Below are positions 9,066 through 14,439 of a DNA stretch of 14,439 nt, one piece after another. Source of the DNA: Bacillota bacterium (GTDB taxonomy: Bacteria > Bacillota > Clostridia > Tissierellales > Sedimentibacteraceae); the NCBI GenBank assembly GCA_023416855.1, contig JAEZGU010000182.1:1-14439 (forward strand). The letters run 5' to 3'. The notes beneath the pieces are model-generated. The model worked only from the letters and a program-made list of their open reading frames with translations. It did no database searches and had not been told where the DNA came from. How positions within the stretch are numbered: the stretch's first letter is position 1; each line of letters starts with the position of its first letter. A program made the position numbers and the translations under genes.

Positions 9066-9848
9066 TTATTTTCTTTTTCGTTGTTTAATGCGTATAGGTC
9101 TATGTATTTCCTTTTTTTCTGTATACATGCTTTTGTTGTCGTTGTAATTTAAAACCTTATCATGGTTTTCATATCTGTCATTTTTATAATATCTATCGTA
9201 CTCATTTTTAGGGGTTGGCTTTTCTTCGTGAGTTATTTTGTTGTTTTCATATAATTCCTCGTTATCCTGTGATTCATCATATGGTAGTATCATTTCGTTT
9301 TTTAATTTAGGTTCATTATAGTCTTTTTGGTTATCCTCATTATCTTTATTTGAATTTGCACTCATGCTGTTTAATAAAGGCATAAATGTTTCCATTAATC
9401 CGTTAATATCTAAGCCTCCGCTTCCATCTTCTGAAGAACCTGCAGAATTTGCCATAGATGAAATTATATCATTGAAGTTTCCGTTTTTAATCATGTTCAT
9501 TGCCATTGTACCCATTATCTTATCCATATTGTTTGCTAATAAAGGCTGTGCAAGCATTTTGCTAATGTTACTGTTTTTCATTAATGCAGTAACTGCCTCA
9601 GCCGGCGAATTTGTACTTAAAGGTTGAATAGGTTTAAAGGTTTGAGCTCTGTTTAAAAAAGAATACATACCAAGCAATGTGCTCATTTTTTCAAACATAG
9701 GTAAATATGTATTTACTTTTGTAACGGTTTGAGTTGATGTTAATGGTGCAACTGTTCGAACCATACTGATTATGTTTTCCATCTTTTGAGGATCTGTCAT
9801 CAAGGAACCTGCTAAGTTTTTAGATGTTCCTGATAACTTAGAAACCAT
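9066..9848 (-). CDS. Unrecognised protein with charged tail; true start probably upstream at an ATT codon
   Basis: I do not recognise this protein. From the first ATG (9848) it has 260 residues. The N-terminal two thirds are helical-looking and Met/Asn/Ser-rich (TDPQKMENIISMVRTVAPL, MGTMAMNMIKNGNFNDIISS). A Ser/Gly-rich stretch (SAGSSEDGSGGLD) follows, then a very polar Asp/Glu/Asn/Lys/Tyr tail ending in basic RIKQRKRK. ATG 9848 has no well-spaced ribosome binding site. The frame stays open upstream to a TAA at 9930-9932, without ATG, GTG or TTG, and encodes PVQILLYLLAAKYIFGGG. A strong ribosome binding site lies just before two ATT codons (9920 and 9917). Starting at ATT 9917 would give 283 residues and a hydrophobic N-terminus, and I think this is more likely than ATG 9848. 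The gene converges on addA and diverges from the small gene at 10061. No function is proposed. Confidence 0.75.
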   Translation of the reverse strand: MVSKLSGTSKNLAGSLMTDPQKMENIISMVRTVAPLTSTQTVTKVNTYLPMFEKMSTLLGMYSFLNRAQTFKPIQPLSTNSPAEAVTALMKNSNISKMLAQPLLANNMDKIMGTMAMNMIKNGNFNDIISSMANSAGSSEDGSGGLDINGLMETFMPLLNSMSANSNKDNEDNQKDYNEPKLKNEMILPYDESQDNEELYENNKITHEEKPTPKNEYDRYYKNDRYENHDKVLNYNDNKSMYTEKKEIHRPIRIKQRKRK

Positions 9849-9920
9849 GCCCTGTAGCTGTCCGCCTCCAAAAATATATTTTGCTGCTAATAAATATAAA
9901 AGTATTTGAACAGGAATAAT

Positions 9921-9950
9921 ATCACCTTCTTACTGAGCATTAATATAACA
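9921..9950 (-). promoter_or_regulatory. Promoter -10 and ribosome binding site of the - strand gene
   Basis: Read on the - strand, TGTTATATT (9950-9942) is an extended -10 with hexamer TATATT, one mismatch from consensus; no good -35 is seen. Transcription would begin near 9935, immediately before AAGAAGGTGAT (9931-9921), which matches 10 of 11 bases of the complement of the Firmicute 16S 3' end. The following codons are ATT ATT. A leader this short points to translation beginning here rather than at ATG 9848. Confidence 0.5.
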
Positions 9951-10060
9951 TTTTATTCAATTGATTAAAATGTGTTACATATTTAGTAATTTATAATAAA
10001 ATAAAATAGTAATCAAACTTCCCCTTTGGCATATTATGTAATATGAATGGAGGTATTTGG

Positions 10061-10378
10061 ATGACAAAATTTTTTAAAAGTTTTGATGATAATGAATTAA
10101 ATAAAATCACTGAAAGTCAAGAATTTAAGAAGGTAGCCAATGACAAAAATCTTAATGATTTTGTTAATAATAAGCAATTTAAAGAGTTTAAAGAAAAGTA
10201 TAACGGAAAATCAGAGGATGAAATTTTAAGAGATGCAAAAAACATGAGTAAAAAATTAAGAGAACAATATGGAGAAGAAGAGTATAATAAAAAAATTCAA
10301 GATTTAAAAAATTTTGAAATGTTCTTAACACCTGAACAAAAAAAGAAAATGAAAAAGTTCTTAGATACATTAAAATAG
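10061..10378 (+). CDS. Small highly charged protein of unknown function
   Basis: The product has 105 residues, is rich in Lys, Glu, Asp, Asn and Phe, and has no signal peptide or membrane segment, so it is presumably a cytoplasmic helical protein. Two similar phrases recur (ITESQEFKKVANDKNLNDF and NKQFKEFKEKYNGKSEDEI), and the C-terminus is LTPEQKKKMKKFLDTLK. I do not recognise a family. ATG 10061 is chosen over an in-frame ATG at 10043 because GGAGGT at 10049-10054 lies 6 bases before it; the earlier ATG would put that site inside the gene. The upstream shared region holds TATAAT at 9992-9997 without a convincing -35. It diverges from the other unknown gene and ends at its own terminator, so it is probably monocistronic. 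Confidence 0.8.
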   Translation: MTKFFKSFDDNELNKITESQEFKKVANDKNLNDFVNNKQFKEFKEKYNGKSEDEILRDAKNMSKKLREQYGEEEYNKKIQDLKNFEMFLTPEQKKKMKKFLDTLK

Positions 10379-10383
10379 AAAAT

Positions 10384-10406
10384 GGAGGGTAACCTCCCTT
10401 TTTTTT
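10384..10406 (+). terminator. Intrinsic terminator after the small charged-protein gene
   Basis: GGAGG (10384-10388) and CCTCC (10393-10397) form a 5-bp GC stem closed by a GTAA tetraloop (GNRA type as RNA). Eight T follow at 10399-10406. It lies 5 bases after the stop codon. Confidence 0.9.
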
Positions 10407-10646
10407 ACAAAAACTATATACAAGAATATTAATAATTATTAAAATCCTATTTAAAAAAATATAGTATTAAAGAACATTACATATTATTAGAAAGTGGCTT
10501 TTATACAACCTGCAACGTAGTTTGTTAATAAGAAAACGTGTACAATTTTATAAAAATTAATATAATTCATAAATAATCGTTTTCATTTTCATTCAACAAA
10601 TTCTCGAATTACAAAACACGGAAAATGAAGTAATTACATTTATTAT
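10407..10646. other. AT-rich intergenic region without a recognisable gene
   Basis: No open frame with a ribosome binding site is seen here on either strand, and no known riboswitch or RNA gene was recognised. The left part is low-complexity AT-rich DNA. The right end carries inverted repeats described separately, just upstream of a strong promoter. Confidence 0.6.
10582..10629. promoter_or_regulatory. Nested inverted repeats upstream of the transporter promoter (candidate operator)
   Basis: TTCATTTTC (10582-10590) is the exact reverse complement of GAAAATGAA (10621-10629). Between them AATTC-TC-GAATT (10599-10610) is a second small palindrome. The outer right arm ends 17 bp before the -35 of the DUF3798 promoter. 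This placement suits an activator or repressor of the transporter, but no known binding-site consensus was matched. Confidence 0.4.
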
Positions 10647-10675
10647 TTGACAATTAATATATATTCAATTATAAT
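10647..10675 (+). promoter_or_regulatory. Perfect consensus sigma-A promoter of the DUF3798 transporter
   Basis: TTGACA at 10647-10652 and TATAAT at 10670-10675 are separated by exactly 17 bp, so both hexamers and the spacing match the vegetative consensus. Transcription should begin near 10682, leaving a leader of about 33 nt, too short for a riboswitch. The AGGAGG at 10703-10708 lies 6 bases before the start codon. High expression of the lipoprotein is expected unless it is repressed. Confidence 0.92.
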
Positions 10676-10714
10676 AAAAAAAGGTAAAGTTTTTATTTAA
10701 TTAGGAGGGACTAA

Positions 10715-11944
10715 ATGAAAAAAGTTATAAGTATTTTGTTAGTGCTTATGATGGTGTTTAGTTTAGCTGCATGTGGCAAACCTGCAGATACACCAGCGCC
10801 AGCACCAGCACCAGCACCAGAAGCACCACAAGGTGAAACACCAGCGCCAGCGCCAGCACCAGTTGCTAATGCAGGAGCATTCGAAGGAAAAATAGCTGTT
10901 GTAACAAATACTCTTTCACAAAATGAAGAAGAGTATCGTTCAGCACAAGAATTAGTTGAAAAATATGGAGAAGATAAGGTTGTTCACGTATTGTGGCCAG
11001 ATAACTTCATGACAGAACAAGAACAAATGATTAGTATAGTAACTAAACTTGGTTCTGACCCTGAAATTAAAGCATTAATAGTTAATCAAGCTGTTCCAGG
11101 AACAAATGCTGCAGTTGATAAATTATTAGAAACTCGTGATGACTTATTTATTGCTTATTGCCAACCACAGGAAAATCCTCCTGACGTTGCAGCAAGAGCA
11201 AACTTAATTTTACAAGCTGACGAATTAGGAATGGGTAACAATATTCCAGTTCAAGCACAAAAATTAGGTGCAAAAACTTTAGTACATTATTCTTTCCCAA
11301 GACATATGTCAATAGTTTTACTTTCATCAAGAAGAGACTTAATGAAAGCAAAATGTGAAGAAATCGGTTTAGATTTTGTTGATGCTACAGCTCCAGACCC
11401 AACAGGTGATGCTGGTGTACCGGGCGCACAACAATTTATACTTGAAGACGTACCAAAAATGGTAGAAAAATATGGTAAAGATACAGCGTTCTTCTCAACA
11501 AACTGTGCTATGCAAACTCCATTAATCAAAGCAAGCGTTGATGCAGGAGCTATATATCCACAACCATGTTGTCCATCACCATATCATGGATTCCCATCAG
11601 CACTTGGTATTGAAGCTTCAGGATACTCTGTTGATGCTATGGCTAATGTTATAAGCGAAACAGCTAAGAAACTTAATGAAAAAGGCGTTCTTGGAAGATT
11701 CTCAACATGGCCAGTACCTGTAGCTATGATGAACACTGTAGCAGCAGGCGAATATGCAATCAAATGGATAAACGGTGAAGTTGGCGACGAACTTGATGTA
11801 CCAGTATTAGAACAATTGATGACTGAATATGCTAATGGAATATCAGTTTCAACTACTACTTATGAAGAAAATGGTACAACATTCCCAACATACAGATTGA
11901 TAATGATGGACTTCTTAACTTATGGAGAAGAACATTTAAACTAA
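10715..11944 (+). CDS. DUF3798-family lipoprotein, putative substrate-binding component of an ABC importer
   Basis: The 409-residue protein starts with a lipoprotein signal (MKK, hydrophobic core, LAAC lipobox with Cys20 as lipid anchor). A Pro-Ala repeat linker follows (about residues 27-49), then a mature domain beginning KIAVVTNTLSQNEEEY, which looks like the first strand of a periplasmic-binding-protein-like fold. Phrases such as YGEDKVVHVLWPDNF, ALIVNQAVPGTNAA and GAKTLVHYSFPRHMS led me to the DUF3798 (PF12683) family, from memory. The mature part also contains Cys149, Cys214, Cys264 and an adjacent pair, Cys285-Cys286 (PQPCCPSPYHG), unusual for an exported protein. Downstream genes encode the ATPase and permease of a sugar/nucleoside-class ABC system, so I infer this is its receptor, anchored outside the membrane. 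The ligand is unknown. It has the strongest promoter in the window, as expected for a receptor made in excess. Confidence 0.88.
   Translation: MKKVISILLVLMMVFSLAACGKPADTPAPAPAPAPEAPQGETPAPAPAPVANAGAFEGKIAVVTNTLSQNEEEYRSAQELVEKYGEDKVVHVLWPDNFMTEQEQMISIVTKLGSDPEIKALIVNQAVPGTNAAVDKLLETRDDLFIAYCQPQENPPDVAARANLILQADELGMGNNIPVQAQKLGAKTLVHYSFPRHMSIVLLSSRRDLMKAKCEEIGLDFVDATAPDPTGDAGVPGAQQFILEDVPKMVEKYGKDTAFFSTNCAMQTPLIKASVDAGAIYPQPCCPSPYHGFPSALGIEASGYSVDAMANVISETAKKLNEKGVLGRFSTWPVPVAMMNTVAAGEYAIKWINGEVGDELDVPVLEQLMTEYANGISVSTTTYEENGTTFPTYRLIMMDFLTYGEEHLN
10793..10862 (+). repeat. CCAGCA/CCAGCG hexamer repeats encoding the Pro-Ala linker
   Basis: Two runs of 6-bp units (10793-10820 and 10841-10862) encode alternating Pro and Ala, separated by EAPQGET. 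They form the spacer between lipid anchor and receptor domain. Perfect in-frame hexamers can expand or contract by slippage without breaking the frame. The bases are far more GC-rich than the surroundings. Confidence 0.85.
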
Positions 11945-11981
11945 TAAAGAATTAATAATTAATAAATAATTAATTGGAATT

Positions 11982-12028
11982 AAGGATGTTTCGGAATTTC
12001 GATTTAGAACTTCCGTTACATTCTTTTT
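11982..12028 (+). terminator. Hairpin with T-tract between receptor and ATPase genes (attenuator)
   Basis: AAGGATGT..CGGAA (11982-11996) pairs with TTCCG..ACATTCTT (12011-12025), with one G-T pair, two central mismatches and a 14-base loop. TTTTT follows at 12024-12028. No promoter consensus was noticed between it and the ATPase gene, so it more likely reduces read-through than ends the operon, giving more receptor than transporter. Confidence 0.7.
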
Positions 12029-12057
12029 CATGAAAAAATCTATTTAAGGAGGTAAAA

Positions 12058-13650
12058 ATGAGCAGCCTTCTAAGCTTAAAAAACGTTTCAAAGGAATACT
12101 CAGGTAATAGAGTATTAAAAGATATAAATATCGAGCTAAACAAAGGTGAAATCTTAGCCCTAATTGGAGAAAATGGTGCAGGAAAATCAACATTGATGAA
12201 CATTCTTTTTGGAATGCCTGTTATCCATACTACAGGGGGATATGATGGTAAAATAGAACTTGAAGGAAAAGAGGTAGATATAAAATCTCCTCATGATGCT
12301 ATGGAATTTGGAATAGGTATGGTGCATCAAGAATTTATGCTTATTCCCGGTTTTACAATCACTGAAAATATTAAATTAAACAGAGAAATAACAAAGCCAA
12401 ACGTTGTGAGCACAGTGTTAGGCAAAAGATTGGAATCATTAAATGTAAAGAAAATGAATGAGGATGCAAGAAAGGCACTTGATGTTCTTGATATGGACAT
12501 TGATGAATATTTGCCTGTTGCAGGTCTGCCTGTTGGCCATATGCAGTTCATAGAAATTGCACGTGAAATTGATAAAACAGGTATAAAAATATTGGTATTT
12601 GATGAGCCTACTGCAGTATTAGCAGAAGCTGAAGCTAAAAACTTACTTAATGCTATAAAGAAGTTAGCGCAAAAAGGAATCGGAATCATATTTATTAGTC
12701 ATAGATTAGATGAAATAATAGATGTAGCAGATAAAGTAACTATTTTAAGAGATGGCGAGCATGTAGCAACTAAGGATGTAAAAGATACAAGCGCAGTTGA
12801 AATTGCTCAATTAATGGTTGGAAGAAAAATTACAATAGACAGAAGCGAAAAATCCGAACAAGTTGTCAGTGATGAAACTATATTGAGTATAAAAGATTTG
12901 CATGTTGCAATGCCTGGTGAAAAAGTAAAAGGAATTAATTTGGACGTTAAAAAGGGTGAAATTGTAGGCATAGGTGGTTTAGCAGGACAAGGTAAACTTG
13001 GACTTGCAAATGGTCTTATGGGTATTTACCCTTCAAGTGGTGAAGTAATATTTAACGGAAAAAGCTTGGCACTTAATGATCCAAAAGCTGCAATCCAATC
13101 AGGACTTGCTTTCGTAAGTGAAGACAGAAAAGGTGTTGGATTACTTCTTGATGAATCAATTGAAGGAAATATTGCATTTTCTGCTATGCAGATTAGAGAT
13201 GATTTCCTTTCAATATATGGACCGTTTAAGTTTAAAGATTCAGCAAAAATAAGAAGCCACGCAAAAAAAATGATATCAGACCTTGATATTAGATGTACTT
13301 CACCATTGCAAAAAGCAGGAAGCTTAAGTGGTGGTAACCAACAAAAAGTATGCGTAGCCAGAGCACTTACACTAAACCCTACACTTCTTTTAGTTTCTGA
13401 ACCAACAAGAGGTATTGATATAGGTGCTAAAAAATTAGTGTTAGATTTATTAAAGAAGTTAAATGAAGAATATGGAATGACAATCGTTATGACTTCTTCT
13501 GAGTTAGCCGAACTTAGAAGTATATGCGACAGAATTGTAATCATATGCGAAGGTAAGGTTGAAGGTGTACTTTCACCTGACGCAGAAGATGCTCAATTTG
13601 GTTTGATGATGTCCGGAAGCCAACGTCATGTTGAAGGGAGTGAATCATAA
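12058..13650 (+). CDS. ABC importer ATPase with two fused nucleotide-binding domains (sugar/nucleoside class)
   Basis: A 530-residue tandem ATPase of the RbsA/MglA/nucleoside-importer type. Domain 1 has Walker A GENGAGKST (37-45), Q-loop MVHQEF, Walker B LVFDEPTAVL (Asp182, Glu183) and H-loop His215 (IFISHRL). Its signature is degenerate, LPVGHMQ (157-163), where LSxGxxQ is expected. Domain 2 has a degenerate Walker A (GGLAGQGKLG, 306-315), an intact signature LSGGNQQ (423-429), a Walker B lacking Asp (LLLVSEPTRG, Ser447-Glu448) and TSSEL in place of an H-loop. One composite site (Walker A1/B1 with signature 2) is therefore intact and the other is damaged in every motif. It energises uptake with the downstream permease and, by inference, the DUF3798 receptor. 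AAGGAGGT at 12046-12053 supports ATG 12058. The stop overlaps the permease ATG by one base. Confidence 0.95.
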   Translation: MSSLLSLKNVSKEYSGNRVLKDINIELNKGEILALIGENGAGKSTLMNILFGMPVIHTTGGYDGKIELEGKEVDIKSPHDAMEFGIGMVHQEFMLIPGFTITENIKLNREITKPNVVSTVLGKRLESLNVKKMNEDARKALDVLDMDIDEYLPVAGLPVGHMQFIEIAREIDKTGIKILVFDEPTAVLAEAEAKNLLNAIKKLAQKGIGIIFISHRLDEIIDVADKVTILRDGEHVATKDVKDTSAVEIAQLMVGRKITIDRSEKSEQVVSDETILSIKDLHVAMPGEKVKGINLDVKKGEIVGIGGLAGQGKLGLANGLMGIYPSSGEVIFNGKSLALNDPKAAIQSGLAFVSEDRKGVGLLLDESIEGNIAFSAMQIRDDFLSIYGPFKFKDSAKIRSHAKKMISDLDIRCTSPLQKAGSLSGGNQQKVCVARALTLNPTLLLVSEPTRGIDIGAKKLVLDLLKKLNEEYGMTIVMTSSELAELRSICDRIVIICEGKVEGVLSPDAEDAQFGLMMSGSQRHVEGSES

Positions 13651-14439
13651 TGGTTGAAGCAAAAGAAAATAAAAAATCAAATTTTAAAGATATAGTTAAT
13701 AAAATAGGATTACCTACTTTAATTATAGGTGTTTTCTGGATAATACTATTGATTACCGGAGGTGCTTTAGGTATTTCTATGAATACACTTATAAGTGATA
13801 CTATAAAAAGAGCCGGTATGAATGGTATTTTAGTACTTGCCATGGTACCTTCAATTCAATCAGGAACTGGTCCTAACTTTGCATTGCCTATAGGTATAGT
13901 ATGCGGACTTTTTGCAATGGTTTGGGCGATAGAATTTAATTTTATGGGTTTCGCATGGTTAGGAGTATCACTAATTTTATCAATTATATTTGCTGTCATA
14001 GTAGGATATTTATATGGAAAATTATTAAATGCTGTAAAGGGTTCTGAAATGACAATTGCAACTTATACAGGTTTCTCAATCTCAGCATTTATGTGTCTTG
14101 CTTGGCTTATGATTCCATTTACAAACAATAAAATGAATTGGTTCATGGGCAAGGGTCTTAGAGAAACCATTCAGCTTGATGCTGTTGAAGGAGCTCATAT
14201 ATTAAGTAATTTATGGAGATTTACAATAGGTGGAGAAAAAGGAATAATCATTCCAACAGGTATGTTACTTGTGTTTTTCCTATGCTGTGTTATAGTATGG
14301 CTATATTTTAGATCTAAATCGGGTATTGCTATTTCAGCAGGTGGTATTAATCCAAGATTTGCTCAAGCATCAGGTATTGATATTAATAAAAATAGAATTA
14401 AAGCGAATGTACTATCAACAGTATTAGGAGCTATTGGTT
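13650..14439 (+). CDS. ABC importer permease, BPD_transp_2 type (3' end outside window)
   Basis: The frame starts at ATG 13650, sharing its A with the TAA of the ATPase gene, with GAAGGGAG (13633-13640) 9 bases upstream. It stays open to the window edge, giving 263 codons. After a short polar N-terminus come about six hydrophobic segments, near residues 21-40, 56-70, 77-97, 103-123, 137-158 and 201-222. A cytoplasmic-loop phrase, AGGINPRFAQASGIDINKNR, resembles the conserved GxNxxxAxxxGI loop of sugar and nucleoside permeases that contacts the ATPase. It should form the membrane channel with the tandem ATPase. Many importers of this class need a second permease gene, which could follow beyond the edge. 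The substrate cannot be read from the sequence. Confidence 0.92.
   Translation, partial: MVEAKENKKSNFKDIVNKIGLPTLIIGVFWIILLITGGALGISMNTLISDTIKRAGMNGILVLAMVPSIQSGTGPNFALPIGIVCGLFAMVWAIEFNFMGFAWLGVSLILSIIFAVIVGYLYGKLLNAVKGSEMTIATYTGFSISAFMCLAWLMIPFTNNKMNWFMGKGLRETIQLDAVEGAHILSNLWRFTIGGEKGIIIPTGMLLVFFLCCVIVWLYFRSKSGIAISAGGINPRFAQASGIDINKNRIKANVLSTVLGAIG

Noticed and set aside
9364..9627. 87-codon + strand open frame
   Set aside because: It lies wholly antisense to the - strand gene, with no ribosome binding site of its own and no terminator.
10043..10060. ATG 10043 as start of the small charged-protein gene
   Set aside because: The ribosome binding site GGAGGT at 10049-10054 lies after it and is correctly spaced for ATG 10061.
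10480..10560. Possible remnant of an insertion element in the intergenic region
   Set aside because: No terminal inverted repeats, target duplication or transposase fragment could be found.
10676..10714. Riboswitch in the DUF3798 leader
   Set aside because: The promoter is so close to the start codon that the leader is only about 33 nt, too short for a known riboswitch.
11945..11981. AATTAAT/ATTAATT inverted repeat before the attenuator hairpin
   Set aside because: Entirely A and T in low-complexity DNA; pairing is weak and expected by chance.
12327..12689. 120-codon - strand open frame
   Set aside because: Antisense to ATPase domain 1, including its Walker B region; no independent signals.
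13026..13544. 172-codon - strand open frame inside the ATPase gene
   Set aside because: It is a reverse-strand shadow of a well-supported ATPase; its composition follows the complementary codons.

Overview
The window looks like chromosomal DNA of a low-GC Gram-positive anaerobe in the Clostridia/Tissierellia sphere. The basis is a strongly AT-biased coding sequence, strong AGGAGG-type ribosome binding sites, intrinsic terminators with T-tracts, an AddAB (not RecBCD) recombination enzyme, a YhaM-type exonuclease and a lipoprotein with a Gram-positive-style lipobox. No tRNA, rRNA, CRISPR array, transposase or phage gene was seen. Species assignment is inference.

Left part (1-9063): the 3' end of a DUF4349-family membrane protein runs in from the left edge and stops at a long intrinsic terminator. 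A new promoter then drives a yhaM - addB - addA block on the + strand. A perfect 22-bp palindrome sits between yhaM and addB, and addB and addA overlap and are probably translationally coupled. This is a DNA/RNA end-processing operon: YhaM is a 3'-5' exonuclease, and AddAB is the helicase-nuclease that resects double-strand breaks. It ends at a hairpin that probably terminates transcription from both directions.

Middle part (9064-10406): two unrecognised genes diverge from a shared roughly 130-bp region. The - strand gene encodes a protein of at least 260 residues with a charged, Asn/Tyr-rich tail. Its best ribosome binding site sits in front of an ATT codon upstream of the first ATG, which would add a hydrophobic N-terminus. 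The + strand gene encodes a small, highly charged protein of 105 residues and ends at a short terminator.

Right part (10407-14439): about 300 bp of non-coding DNA holds a perfect consensus vegetative promoter preceded by inverted repeats. It drives an ABC uptake system: a DUF3798 lipoprotein, then an attenuator-like hairpin, then a tandem two-domain ATPase of the sugar/nucleoside (RbsA/MglA-like) class, then a BPD_transp_2-type permease cut by the right edge. The layout is that of a lipoprotein-dependent importer, but the receptor is a family of unknown function, so the ligand is unknown. The ATPase shows all its motif lesions on one of its two composite ATP sites. This transporter is the most likely place for undescribed biology in the window.
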